Positions 8,058 to 17,280 are shown, counted from the first letter of the stretch. The stretch is DNA of 64,000 nucleotides from Solibacillus sp. FSL H8-0523 (GCF_038051985.1 NZ_CP150291.1:1054001-1118000); one strand, 5' to 3'. A program made the numbers and translations. Notes: generated from the letters alone by a model not told the origin.

Positions 8058-9869
8058 TCATTTAAAAGTAATTTCAAACGTAGTGTTTGTTGCTTTTACT
8101 AAATACGTATTATCATCAATTTTTTCATACGTACAATGTGTCGCTTTTTTGATTGCTTTTTCGGTACGTAAGATGAAGTCATGCTGCTCATAAAAAGGCT
8201 CGATACTTCCTTTAATTGTGGATGAGTTCTCATGAAAGCGAACGGTTGAATTAATCATACTTGCCGTTTTTAATGCACCATTTGTCGCTGTTGTTGCGTC
8301 AATCCATGGGTAGCGTTTATGAATGTCACCGAAAAACTGTTCGAACTCTTCAAACATACTTGTCCAACCACCTTTACTACGGTCTTCACTAATAACATCA
8401 TCTGGGTGAATAAAATGCGAGATGAAACCTAATGAGGTAATCGCATTAACAATTTCCCATTCATTGATGGAAGTAGGGAAGTAACCTGAAGAAACGCGCG
8501 GCATTTCGACAACCTTATCTTCACTCACTTCAAATTCCTGCACATAGGCTCGTTTGGAAATATCCTCTGAATACAGAGAGGATATGACCAGTAAATTAGG
8601 TAGCGCTTTTTTCAAAATGCCTCTTGCTTCTATCGACAAAACATTCGAAGGAGGAATGTAAGATGACACATCGTAAGAAGGGAAGGCTTTGTTGGTATAG
8701 GACTCTAATTCGCGCAGGGAGTTTTCCATATCCTCAAGCGAGTGCCAATGATTATAGCCGAATGTTTTTGAAATTGCGGCATCCATCGTGAGCGATTGGT
8801 GATTGTATCCGTGATAACCGATTTCACCATCACTATTAATGAGCTCACGACCAAAGCCAACTAAATACGTTAGCTCAATGTCTTGAGAATTATCGTAAGG
8901 TGGTGTGACGTTATCTTCGTAGGATTCAATTAAGGCACCTGTGTACACTAAATTGAATTTCTTTGCGGCTTCTAACATATCGGGCCACCAAATATTGCGA
9001 TAAAAGTCTGCTAAATCTAACTTGAATTCTTTGTAAATAATGTCGTTACGTCCTTTAGCAATAGGAGCAGGGAAGTCGTCAATGAAAAAGGTTTTGGCAT
9101 TAATAACAGGGTAAATAAACGTTTCTTTCGGTAAACTGAGCATTCCTGCAATGATCCCACGTGAATATTTTTCTGCTGCGATATTGACGTTAAGTACAAC
9201 AAAATGTCCTTTACCATAAGGTTTAGCCCACAGTAGTGGGATGCCTTTTAAATTTTTCATGGCCGGTGAAATGTTACTTTCAATGGCAATGTTTAAACTA
9301 CTATCTTCTAAGTCTTCGTTGAAAAAAAATTGACCTTTTGCTCCAATTAGGAAGTTGGATGTTACTTCGATTCCAGTTGTTGTCGTAAAATCCGAGTAAC
9401 TGATAATCCCTAAGTGTGGACTGACTGTAATAAACAAACTAGTTGGTTCGAGTGTTGTCATCGCAAAAATCGTACCACCGTTTTTAACATATCCCTCGAT
9501 TTGTTCGACTGTTCCAATATCATCTAAATAGGCGGTAGCTAGTAAAACATTGGGACAACGTGATAATTCGATTTTGCCTAATGCAGCATCATAGGATTTA
9601 TATGATTTTTGCATGTAGTGCAACGTTTGCTCGATATTGTTTTTTAATTTTTCGTGCTCTGCATTATATAAAATGCAGTACGCCGCATCTGAAACCGATT
9701 GGGAGCGGCTTGTGCTCTTGTGTAAGAGATGAGCGTTAACGGTTAAATCGAGTTCATTTTCTACAGATTTCAAGACAAAAGACGAACGTGAAAGCTGTAG
9801 CGCAATACCGCTTATTAAAATTAAGGCAAGGATGAAAATAATTTTTTTAGTTTTCAATAGTTCTTTCAT
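8058..9869 (-). CDS. pelA: PelA-type polysaccharide deacetylase (DUF2194 family), membrane-anchored
   Basis: A 603-residue protein with one N-terminal membrane segment (about residues 8-26) and an extracellular region. The N-terminal half resembles a glutamine-amidotransferase-like fold. The C-terminal half is a CE4-like deacetylase: FFIDDFPAP (Asp264/Asp265), GYHGYNHQ (His353 and His357, metal ligands) and HFIHPDD (His488). It lacks the glycoside hydrolase domain of Pseudomonas PelA, as in Gram-positive pel operons, where only the deacetylase part is kept. Partial de-N-acetylation makes Pel cationic. It overlaps pelE by 23 nt. Confidence 0.85.
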   Translation of the reverse strand: MKELLKTKKIIFILALILISGIALQLSRSSFVLKSVENELDLTVNAHLLHKSTSRSQSVSDAAYCILYNAEHEKLKNNIEQTLHYMQKSYKSYDAALGKIELSRCPNVLLATAYLDDIGTVEQIEGYVKNGGTIFAMTTLEPTSLFITVSPHLGIISYSDFTTTTGIEVTSNFLIGAKGQFFFNEDLEDSSLNIAIESNISPAMKNLKGIPLLWAKPYGKGHFVVLNVNIAAEKYSRGIIAGMLSLPKETFIYPVINAKTFFIDDFPAPIAKGRNDIIYKEFKLDLADFYRNIWWPDMLEAAKKFNLVYTGALIESYEDNVTPPYDNSQDIELTYLVGFGRELINSDGEIGYHGYNHQSLTMDAAISKTFGYNHWHSLEDMENSLRELESYTNKAFPSYDVSSYIPPSNVLSIEARGILKKALPNLLVISSLYSEDISKRAYVQEFEVSEDKVVEMPRVSSGYFPTSINEWEIVNAITSLGFISHFIHPDDVISEDRSKGGWTSMFEEFEQFFGDIHKRYPWIDATTATNGALKTASMINSTVRFHENSSTIKGSIEPFYEQHDFILRTEKAIKKATHCTYEKIDDNTYLVKATNTTFEITFK

Positions 9870-10761
9870 AGCGTTCCAACACCTCAGACCAGTATCTTAC
9901 ATAATTCATTGTTTCGTTTGAAAAGGTAATGGGGGCAGCCTTAAGCGCCTGTAATTCCATAAATAGTCGTTCAATTGCATGTGTCTCATAATAGAGCTTC
10001 ATCGCTGAAATATAGGCATGCTCATTTTTGGGATAGCGTTGTTTAAATAATTGCATGGTATCTTCTGCTGCGAGTAGGTCTTGAACCGCAAGCTCCATTT
10101 GAAATTTTTCTTTAAATGTTTCATCGGTTGCATCGCCATTTTTAATGATTTGTGCCATCAGCGCAATGTACTGAACTTGATATTTTTCTTTTGAATGCGT
10201 ATCTAAAAAGCCACTTTGTAAATATTCCTGAATGATATGAGCGTAGGCTTTTACAATTTCAGAGTTCGATTGATTTTGGTGATATTCAACCTCCAGCTTT
10301 TGCATAAGTAACGTTAGCTTACGCTTTACTTCAACTACGGCCGTTACGGCATAATGTGAAGTTTCGGTATCGTCGTTGATGACAGCGATTTTTAGTACGT
10401 CGATATATTGCATGGCATCTTCTTTTAATACATCAATTAATACTTTTCGGCGAACGCTTACATCGTTTACAAGCAATGCTTCTTCAATCGAAATGCTATT
10501 CAATTCATGTTGCTTTTCGATTTTGCTTAAAGCTTGTTGTTTTTTAAATTCAATATCTTCTGTTTGCTGAGCCAAATAGTGTGCGAAATCGTTTTCATCT
10601 TTTTTGAACCATGACTTCGGCCAAACGACAGGTAAACACCAACCGATGATAGGTAGTAATAAAACTATCGTTAGTTTTAAAAACCACGCTTTCAAATTGC
10701 CCCTAGATAAAAGTCCAGTTGCGATAATCGATAAGAGTAGATAGATTCCGATATACTTCAT
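9847..10761 (-). CDS. pelE: PelE-like membrane/TPR scaffold protein
   Basis: A 304-residue protein with two N-terminal membrane helices (about 3-20 and 27-47) and a long helical cytoplasmic part with TPR-like helix pairs from about residue 60 onward. This matches PelE, which joins PelD and PelF at the membrane. Sequence identity to characterised PelE is low by eye, so the call rests on topology and on position between PelD and PelA. It overlaps pelD by four bases (ATGA), indicating coupled translation. Confidence 0.75.
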   Translation of the reverse strand: MKYIGIYLLLSIIATGLLSRGNLKAWFLKLTIVLLLPIIGWCLPVVWPKSWFKKDENDFAHYLAQQTEDIEFKKQQALSKIEKQHELNSISIEEALLVNDVSVRRKVLIDVLKEDAMQYIDVLKIAVINDDTETSHYAVTAVVEVKRKLTLLMQKLEVEYHQNQSNSEIVKAYAHIIQEYLQSGFLDTHSKEKYQVQYIALMAQIIKNGDATDETFKEKFQMELAVQDLLAAEDTMQLFKQRYPKNEHAYISAMKLYYETHAIERLFMELQALKAAPITFSNETMNYVRYWSEVLERYERTIEN

Positions 10762-12938
10762 AAATAAGACACCTGCTGATCCAATGAAAAGTTAAATCCG
10801 GCTTGTTGAAAACGTTGTAAAATTACTGGTAAATCTTGAGTTTGTAAATTTGAAAATAAGATAAAAAGTTGTTGATTGTCATAGCCCAAATAATCGGTTT
10901 CGCGTATGAGGTGCTGTATTTGATAGGCTGTCTGCTGCAAATGATAGGGAGCTACTTGAAGTGTTAATACATGATAGGGCATATGATGAATTGTCTGTGC
11001 TTGCTGTTTTGCCGCTAATACTTCTTTAAAGGCATCTATTTTTAAAACGGCAGTATTTTTTATGAAACGTTGGTCTTCTGATACTTTAATAAATTCGAAT
11101 GCGCGAGCAAGTGAAGACTGAATGAGCTCCTTTAAAACGAGGAATAAATTTTCATGATAGTGTGAAAAATTTTCAAAAGGCATTTTGCCAATAGTGATTA
11201 TCGCTTGTATATTATTGTCATAATAAATCGGTGCAGCCATAAGAGGGGCTTGTGCTACGAGTGTGCGATTAATAAAAGGCTGCTCAGTTGTTAGTAACTG
11301 TTGAACAAAAGGGGACTCGTCAACTTTTAACGAGTTAGTGATTGCTTCGCTTTTGTCTAAATCGGAATGTGCAATTAACCATAAATACGATTGCTCACTA
11401 TTAAAAATATAAATGGCAACATCTTCACAGTGCATGACACTTTCGATCACGTTAACCGCGCTCGTAAATATTTTTTCTGGTTCCAATTGGTCGAGTGTCT
11501 TCATAATGGAATGAATTTTACCGAAGCTATCCTCGTTATTTTTTACACGGTATTGTAGTTCATCTTTTACATCTCGAACTTCAGCGTGTACTTCTTCTAA
11601 AAAATCGTAGCGCATTTGTAGTTCATGGATTTGCTCGTTTTGCTCCGTAATTTTTTCATTTTTACGTTGCACAGAATAGCCGACAACGAGTCCGATAAAT
11701 AAAAATGTAACGATTTGAAACAAAAAAGTTGAATCGTAAAGTAACGAAATCAATTCACGTCCACGAGACAAATAATCGGCAACTAGTAATGAAAATGCTA
11801 GAACCCCACCTGTAAATGCTTGTTTGTTCCCGTAAATGGAACCAATCGTCATAATATAAAACACACCGAAAACGAAAATTGACATTGTCGGTAATCGAAG
11901 CTGCCATAAAAATAGGCTAATCACTAAAAAGATTACGCTATTTTCGAGATAGGGTTTCACGCCTAAAGCCCAGGCCGGTATCTTAGTAGTTTTTGGAGAA
12001 TTCTTTACTTTCAGTGTTCGGTGATTGAACGTTTCAAATCCCCATTCATACGTTTTTATTAAGCTTTCTTCGATGCTGTATTTAGGGACCCAGTCTAATT
12101 CGGTTTTGATTTTTTCGTTGCTAAGTGAGGAGTGCATAATATCTCCTTCTCTTGCTTGCGTATAAGTAGTTTTGAGTGTATAGCCCTGTGCTTGCAAAAC
12201 TTGTACAAGCTGATTGACGCTTGTTTGTATATTCGTCGATAAATTATACGTGCCTGTTATAAAGCTTTGTGTTGCCCTAAAAATAGCATGTGCTACATCT
12301 TTTACATAAATAAAGTCACGTGTTTGTTCACCGTTTCCGTAAATTTCTACTGTTTCGTTTTGTAAGGCTTTTGTGATAAAGGTTGCTACGACACCGCCTT
12401 CACCTTCGCTAGTTTGGCGCGGACCAAAGACATTAGATAAGCGAAAACAAACGGCATCGAGATCATGTTGCGCTGCCCAATTGCTACAATATTGTTCGCC
12501 AACCCATTTACTCACCCCATATGGTGCAATCGGAAGTGGTGTTTCATGCTCGGTTAACGGCAAATTCGTATTATTACCATAGATGGCAGCGGAAGAAGCA
12601 AAAATGAATTTTCTTACGTTAGATTGCTGTGAAAATTGCAACATATTAAGTAAGCCAATAATATTTGCTTCTGCATCGTAAATTGGATTTTGAATGGAAC
12701 GTGCTACACTTATTTGTGCAGCTAAATGAATGACAAAGTCAAAACGATTAGCAGCAAAAATTTCTTTGCATTTAGGATCCGTAATCGAAATAATATGTGC
12801 CTTATGCTTAAATGTAATATTTTCACGATGCCCAGTTGAAAGATTATCAATTATATGGATTTCGTAGCCTTCCTTGTAAAACTGTTCAGCTACATGTGAC
12901 CCAATAAAACCGTAGCCACCTGTTATTAAAACTCTCAT
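10758..12938 (-). CDS. pelD: GalE-type UDP-sugar epimerase fused to PelD c-di-GMP receptor
   Basis: A 726-residue fusion. Residues 1 to about 305 are an extended short-chain dehydrogenase: TGGYGFIG (NAD site), SSAAIYG, and YGVSK at 140-144 (catalytic Tyr/Lys), probably making UDP-GalNAc or a related sugar like PelX. About 330-422 are four membrane helices, then a coiled coil (about 430-475), a GAF domain (about 480-625) and a degenerate GGDEF domain. The GGDEF loop reads DNQQLF, so no cyclase activity is expected, but the upstream inhibitory-site motif RETD (679-682) is intact, as in c-di-GMP-binding PelD. ATG 12938 has a perfect AGGAGG 7 nt upstream and overlaps the beta-helix gene by 53 nt. 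Confidence 0.9.
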   Translation of the reverse strand: MRVLITGGYGFIGSHVAEQFYKEGYEIHIIDNLSTGHRENITFKHKAHIISITDPKCKEIFAANRFDFVIHLAAQISVARSIQNPIYDAEANIIGLLNMLQFSQQSNVRKFIFASSAAIYGNNTNLPLTEHETPLPIAPYGVSKWVGEQYCSNWAAQHDLDAVCFRLSNVFGPRQTSEGEGGVVATFITKALQNETVEIYGNGEQTRDFIYVKDVAHAIFRATQSFITGTYNLSTNIQTSVNQLVQVLQAQGYTLKTTYTQAREGDIMHSSLSNEKIKTELDWVPKYSIEESLIKTYEWGFETFNHRTLKVKNSPKTTKIPAWALGVKPYLENSVIFLVISLFLWQLRLPTMSIFVFGVFYIMTIGSIYGNKQAFTGGVLAFSLLVADYLSRGRELISLLYDSTFLFQIVTFLFIGLVVGYSVQRKNEKITEQNEQIHELQMRYDFLEEVHAEVRDVKDELQYRVKNNEDSFGKIHSIMKTLDQLEPEKIFTSAVNVIESVMHCEDVAIYIFNSEQSYLWLIAHSDLDKSEAITNSLKVDESPFVQQLLTTEQPFINRTLVAQAPLMAAPIYYDNNIQAIITIGKMPFENFSHYHENLFLVLKELIQSSLARAFEFIKVSEDQRFIKNTAVLKIDAFKEVLAAKQQAQTIHHMPYHVLTLQVAPYHLQQTAYQIQHLIRETDYLGYDNQQLFILFSNLQTQDLPVILQRFQQAGFNFSLDQQVSYL

Positions 12939-14244
12939 TGTAATTCCTCCTAAAACGTTTGCATTCATCACAACGACTAAAAGAAAAGAGCAATTTTTCT
13001 TGCGATTGAGTAAATGACAAATTAGATTTACCTCTATTATTTATATACTTATTCATAGCGCATATCTTATATGTGTTTTTCGTGAGTGATAAATGTTGAA
13101 TATTTTGCTGTAGCGTAATTTCGTAATAACCATGCTGCATGGTATCGTTGGCGATAAAGTCATTGTTTTCAATGGAAATATGCGAAGCGCCACCATTTAA
13201 GTCTTGAGTAGAGCCACCAATTACAAGACCAGCTTTATCATTATTTTTTATCGTATTGTTACGAACGGTTATATAAGTGGAGGACTGCTTATAGTTTTCA
13301 CTGCCAATTGAAATGCCGTAATTATTGTTTGCTAGATAGTTATTGATAATTTTAATATGTTTCCCACCGTCTACATATATGCCGGGAGCAGAATCATCGC
13401 CTTCATATGCCGGATTTTCTCTCGAAGAGTGTTCGATCACGATATTGTTTGAAATAATGCCATTTCGCGCATAATCGATACAACCTCTATCTGAGCAAGC
13501 TCCATAAAACCCTGCAACGTCAATTCCGATATTGTTATTTTTGTATAAAGTGTTGCGATCAATAATAAAGTTTGAGACATTCCCGCTTAACGTTAAACTT
13601 TCGCTACTACCAAGTGTTAAGTGATGTAGCCTGTTATTACGAATTAGTAAGTGTTCAATCGGTGTTACGCTATTTCCGTATACTAAAATTCCATGAGCAT
13701 TGCCTTCTTCGTGATTATTCGCAATATGATGGATATGATTATGCAGTAACTGAATAGTTTTACTTTCCCCGAGCACTAAAATTCCTGCAGGATAAAAATC
13801 ATCACTCTCCGTTGAAATATTGCGGATTTCAAACCCGATAATGTTAATATTGGAGCTATTTTCAATTGTAAATGCAGCTCGTTGTGAACTTGTTGAATCA
13901 CGCTTACTGCCATCAATGACGACTTTCTCATTTTTATAAGGACGTATTGTTAAGTGAAGATTGGAATCTGTAGTACGACCTTGAATGGTCATTAGCTCGT
14001 GATATATTCCTTTTCGTACTAAAATTTCATCACCATGACTACTTGTATTAATTGCGTATTGAATCGAACGAAATGGTGCTGTTATAGAACCATCACCGGC
14101 TGTATCATGCCCGTTTGGTGCCACATAGATCGCATGAGCGGCGTGCGAAACAGTTGCACCCCAACTCAAGAAAACTAATAGTAAAATCCAAAAAATTATG
14201 CCTTTGTAAATAAAGACCACCTCATTTTCTAGTAAAGGATTCAA
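12886..14244 (-). CDS. Secreted right-handed parallel beta-helix protein, first gene of the Pel operon
   Basis: A 452-residue protein with an N-terminal hydrophobic signal (about residues 11-33, likely cut near SHAAHA), then IYVAPNGHDTAGDGSITAPF, the usual entry to pectate-lyase-like beta-helices, and repeated N/G/I-rich coils (NNRLHHL, RNTLYKNNNIGIDV, NNYLANNNYGIS, RNNTIKNNDKAGL). Such folds act as polysaccharide lyases, hydrolases or epimerases, so a role in trimming or binding Pel is plausible. No substrate can be read. The start is uncertain: ATG 14244 has no SD, while GAGGTGG lies just inside. The last 18 residues are not beta-helix-like and overlap the epimerase-pelD start. Confidence 0.75.
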   Translation of the reverse strand: MNPLLENEVVFIYKGIIFWILLLVFLSWGATVSHAAHAIYVAPNGHDTAGDGSITAPFRSIQYAINTSSHGDEILVRKGIYHELMTIQGRTTDSNLHLTIRPYKNEKVVIDGSKRDSTSSQRAAFTIENSSNINIIGFEIRNISTESDDFYPAGILVLGESKTIQLLHNHIHHIANNHEEGNAHGILVYGNSVTPIEHLLIRNNRLHHLTLGSSESLTLSGNVSNFIIDRNTLYKNNNIGIDVAGFYGACSDRGCIDYARNGIISNNIVIEHSSRENPAYEGDDSAPGIYVDGGKHIKIINNYLANNNYGISIGSENYKQSSTYITVRNNTIKNNDKAGLVIGGSTQDLNGGASHISIENNDFIANDTMQHGYYEITLQQNIQHLSLTKNTYKICAMNKYINNRGKSNLSFTQSQEKLLFSFSRCDECKRFRRNYNESFNNRWLRFYWVTCS

Positions 14245-14331
14245 ATTTAAGTTGCTTAAAAAATGTCTTAATTCTCGTAGGTTTTTATAGCAAAAGAAAG
14301 TTTAAAAAAAGGGGCTTTAGCGAACGATTTA

Positions 14332-14340
14332 TGCTATGAT
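14332..14340 (+). promoter_or_regulatory. Candidate extended -10 promoter for mtaB
   Basis: TGCTATGAT (14332-14340) is an extended -10 element (TGn plus TATGAT). The -35 region is poor. Transcription would start near 14347, leaving a leader of about 150 nt in which no known riboswitch was recognised. Confidence 0.4.
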
Positions 14341-14498
14341 AAAAAACGTTGATATTTAATCGGGAAGTGCTTCAATACTTAAAGGTATGCGTGATTTTTA
14401 ATAAAGTATATAGAAAACGAAAAGTGATCTAGGGCACCATGACGATGAAATCTATAGTAGATAAAATATAAAAGTGTAACCTTGAAAGGATGATATAA

Positions 14499-15851
14499 AT
14501 GACGAGTTACGAGCCAACGAAAACCGTATCTCTACATACATTAGGGTGTAAAGTAAACCACTATGAAACGGAAGCAATTTGGCAATTGTTCAAAGAGCAG
14601 GGCTACGACCGTGTAGAGTTTGACCACCAAGCAGATGTATATGTAATTAATACATGTACAGTAACGAATACGGGGGATAAAAAATCTCGCCAAGTCATTC
14701 GTCGTGCAATTCGTCAAAATCCAGATGCGGTTATTTGTGTAACAGGTTGTTATGCACAAACGTCACCGGCTGAAATTATGGCAATTCCAGGCGTAGATAT
14801 CGTTGTCGGCACACAAGACCGTGAAAAAATGCTTGGCTATATTGAACAGTACCGTGAAGAGCGTAAGCCAATTAACGCCGTGCGTAACATTATGAAAAAC
14901 CGTGTGTACGAAGAGTTAGACGTACCAGCGTTTACCGACCGTACACGTGCATCACTAAAAATTCAAGAAGGCTGTAATAACTTCTGTACATTCTGTATCA
15001 TCCCTTGGGCGCGCGGTTTAATGCGTTCACGTGATCCAGAAGAGGTCATCCGCCAAGCACAGCAATTAGTGGATGCAGGCTACCTTGAAATCGTGTTAAC
15101 AGGTATTCATACAGGTGGTTACGGTCAAGACTTTAAAGATTATAACTTAGCGCAATTACTACGTGAAATGGAAGCACAAGTAAAAGGCTTAAAACGTTTA
15201 CGTATTTCTTCGATTGAAGCGTCTCAATTAACAGATGAAGTAATTGAGGTATTACAAAATTCAGAAATCGTAGTCAACCACTTACACATTCCGATTCAAT
15301 CAGGTTCGGATACGGTATTAAAGCGTATGCGTCGTAAATATACGATGGAATTTTTCGCAGAGCGTCTTGAGAAATTAAAGATTGCTTTACCAGATTTAGC
15401 GGTTACATCGGATGTAATTGTTGGATTCCCTGGTGAAACAGAAGAAGAATTCTTGGAAACATACAACTTTATCCGTGACCATAAATTCTCTGAGTTACAT
15501 GTCTTCCCTTACTCTCAACGTACAGGTACACCAGCAGCGCGTATGGATGACCAAGTTGATGAAGAAGTGAAGAATGAACGTGTACATCGTTTAATCGCAT
15601 TAAATGACCAATTAGCAAAAGAGTATGCCTCTCGTTTTGAAGGCGAGGTACTGGAAGTGATTCCAGAAGAGCGCTTCAAAGATGGTGAAGGTGAAAACTT
15701 ATACGTAGGTTATACAACGAACTATCTAAAAATCATCTTCGAAGGCACAGAAGATATGATTGGCCAATTAACAAAAGTAAAAATTACAAAAGCAGGTTAC
15801 CCATATAACGAAGGGCAATTTGTTCGCGTATTAGAAGAACAAAATAATTAA
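14499..15851 (+). CDS. mtaB: tRNA t6A37 methylthiotransferase MtaB (radical SAM)
   Basis: A 450-residue protein that converts t6A37 to ms2t6A37 in tRNAs reading ANN codons. The N-terminal UPF0004 domain has three cluster cysteines (TLGCKVN, NTCTVT, TGCYAQ), the radical-SAM core has CNNFCTFC, and a TRAM domain follows from about residue 370 (GEVLEVIPEE). Length matches the family (about 450). SD AAAGGATG precedes ATG 14499. It is followed by a strong terminator. In B. subtilis mtaB (yqeV) directly follows rsmE. Confidence 0.95.
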   Translation: MTSYEPTKTVSLHTLGCKVNHYETEAIWQLFKEQGYDRVEFDHQADVYVINTCTVTNTGDKKSRQVIRRAIRQNPDAVICVTGCYAQTSPAEIMAIPGVDIVVGTQDREKMLGYIEQYREERKPINAVRNIMKNRVYEELDVPAFTDRTRASLKIQEGCNNFCTFCIIPWARGLMRSRDPEEVIRQAQQLVDAGYLEIVLTGIHTGGYGQDFKDYNLAQLLREMEAQVKGLKRLRISSIEASQLTDEVIEVLQNSEIVVNHLHIPIQSGSDTVLKRMRRKYTMEFFAERLEKLKIALPDLAVTSDVIVGFPGETEEEFLETYNFIRDHKFSELHVFPYSQRTGTPAARMDDQVDEEVKNERVHRLIALNDQLAKEYASRFEGEVLEVIPEERFKDGEGENLYVGYTTNYLKIIFEGTEDMIGQLTKVKITKAGYPYNEGQFVRVLEEQNN

Positions 15852-15856
15852 TTTTC

Positions 15857-15896
15857 AAGCAACGTAAAACAGATGACTGTTTTACGTTGCTTTTTG
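15857..15896 (+). terminator. Rho-independent terminator after mtaB
   Basis: AAGCAACGTAAAACAG (15857-15872) pairs perfectly with CTGTTTTACGTTGCTT (15877-15892) around ATGA and runs into T residues. Confidence 0.92.
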
Positions 15897-15953
15897 CATA
15901 TTCTAAATAAAAGAGGGTAATAATCATTAATGGTATGTAGGAGGTGCAAGACA

Positions 15954-16430
15954 GTGAAACATAACCTTTCCGAAGAGCAATTTGCTAGATTAGCTGTTGT
16001 TGAAATTCCAGACGGAGTACTTGGTAATATTCATCAATTTAAAAACTTTGATCCTTCAAGAATCGTTCATTACGAACTAAAAGAAGACAGTTTATTGTTA
16101 TATATGGAAGAAATGAAGCGAGTAGAAGCGGTGCTTGAATTTCGTAGTACCATTGAAGCGTTTCGTTATGAGGTAGAGCGCGGTGTACGTCCTGAAGTGG
16201 AAATATTTTCTTCTTTCGAATATACGGAAGATTTTTCAGTCCTTACGTTTACGGTAGACCGGGCAGAATATGAACAAGACATTACTGCGGAAATGATTGA
16301 GCTTAGTATCACAGAGGATGCGATTAAATATCAGATTTATAGCCGGAAACCGATTGCGGTAGAAGTACGTTACAAAGATTCAACTACAAATCAAATATTT
16401 GAACAGCGGACTTACCCAGAGCCGAGATGA
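15954..16430 (+). CDS. Hypothetical protein
   Basis: A 158-residue soluble, acidic protein of unknown function, with no signal peptide or membrane segment. The fold looks like alternating beta strands (VEVRYKD, FSVLTFTVD, KYQIYSRK). The GTG at 15954 is chosen because AGGAGG (15939-15944) precedes it by 9 nt; the in-frame ATG at 15930 has no SD and lies upstream of that site. It stands alone between the mtaB terminator and the deoC promoter. Confidence 0.65.
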   Translation: MKHNLSEEQFARLAVVEIPDGVLGNIHQFKNFDPSRIVHYELKEDSLLLYMEEMKRVEAVLEFRSTIEAFRYEVERGVRPEVEIFSSFEYTEDFSVLTFTVDRAEYEQDITAEMIELSITEDAIKYQIYSRKPIAVEVRYKDSTTNQIFEQRTYPEPR

Positions 16431-16523
16431 ACAGTTGATTATTGGGGAAGTATCGTATCGAATAAGAGTTATGGCTAGGGAAAATTCGGGCTTGCACAGA
16501 AATAGTTGAAGTTGTCTGATAGT

Positions 16524-16571
16524 TTGACTCGCTGTCATAACATGCTAAACTATAGTTGTACGGACAACTAT
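16524..16571 (+). promoter_or_regulatory. deoC promoter with an operator-like inverted repeat at the start site
   Basis: TTGACT (16524-16529) and TAAACT (16546-16551) are 16 bp apart, the latter extended by TG at 16543-16544. Immediately after it, ATAGTTGT (16552-16559) and ACAACTAT (16564-16571) form a perfect 8-bp inverted repeat around ACGG. The position over the start site suggests a repressor operator, possibly for a deoxynucleoside-responsive regulator; no regulator gene is adjacent. Confidence 0.6.
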
Positions 16572-16596
16572 TTATATGTAAAGGGAGTAATTTAAC

Positions 16597-17265
16597 ATGA
16601 CTCAAAATTATGCAGCAATGATTGACCACACATTATTAAAAGCAGATGCTACACAAGCACAAGTTGAACAAATTTGTGCGGAAGCAAAACAATACGGCTT
16701 TGCTTCAGTATGTGTCAATCCAACATGGGTTAACTACAGCGCGAAAGCATTAGCAGGTACAGATGTTTTAGTATGTACAGTAATTGGCTTCCCTTTAGGT
16801 GCTTCGACTTCAGCTGTAAAAGCATTTGAAACAAAAGACGCAATCGCTAATGGCGCAGGCGAAATTGATATGGTAATTAACATTGGCGCTTTAAAAGACG
16901 GCAACTTTGATTTAGTTCGCGATGACATTAAAGCGGTAGTAGATGCAGCAAACGGTACACTTGTAAAAGTAATTATCGAAGCTTGCTTATTAACAGATGA
17001 AGAAAAAGTAAAAGCTTGTGAATTATCTGTTGAAGCTGGTGCGGATTTTGTGAAAACTTCTACTGGTTTCTCAACTGGTGGGGCAACGGCAGCGGATATC
17101 GCGTTAATGCGTAAAACTGTAGGCCCAGACCTTGGTGTGAAAGCTTCTGGTGGTGTTCGTAGCCTAGAAGATATGCAAACAATGATCGAAAATGGTGCGA
17201 CGCGTATTGGTGCTTCATCAGGCGTTGCCATTATGAATGGATTAAAGTCAGATTCTAACTATTAA
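16597..17265 (+). CDS. deoC: Deoxyribose-phosphate aldolase DeoC
   Basis: A 222-residue class I aldolase that splits 2-deoxyribose-5-phosphate into glyceraldehyde-3-phosphate and acetaldehyde in deoxynucleoside salvage. Schiff-base Lys153 ([14 protein letters not shown]), the supporting Asp91 (EIDMVINIG) and Lys182 (GVKASGGVR) are all present, and the length fits the family. SD AAAGGGAG precedes ATG 16597. It has its own promoter and no partner genes (nupC, pdp) nearby; cdd is about 22 kb downstream. Confidence 0.95.
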   Translation: MTQNYAAMIDHTLLKADATQAQVEQICAEAKQYGFASVCVNPTWVNYSAKALAGTDVLVCTVIGFPLGASTSAVKAFETKDAIANGAGEIDMVINIGALKDGNFDLVRDDIKAVVDAANGTLVKVIIEACLLTDEEKVKACELSVEAGADFVKTSTGFSTGGATAADIALMRKTVGPDLGVKASGGVRSLEDMQTMIENGATRIGASSGVAIMNGLKSDSNY

Positions 17266-17280
17266 TTCTAATAGTTTTTG

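Noticed and set aside
12373-12582. Short + strand frame inside the epimerase-pelD gene
   Set aside because: Shadow frame with no ribosome binding site, inside a catalytic domain.
12886-12971. Frameshift between the beta-helix gene and the epimerase-pelD gene
   Set aside because: The epimerase start has a perfect AGGAGG and both frames have proper ends; the odd tail of the beta-helix protein is better explained as an overlap.
14245-14498. Possible c-di-GMP riboswitch before the Pel operon or mtaB
   Set aside because: Neither strand shows the conserved GEMM core; control by c-di-GMP seems to be at the PelD protein instead.
16734-17231. 165-codon open frame antisense to deoC
   Set aside because: It has no SD, is the exact shadow of a well-conserved gene, and its Ser/Ala/Pro-rich composition is what the opposite strand of deoC gives.
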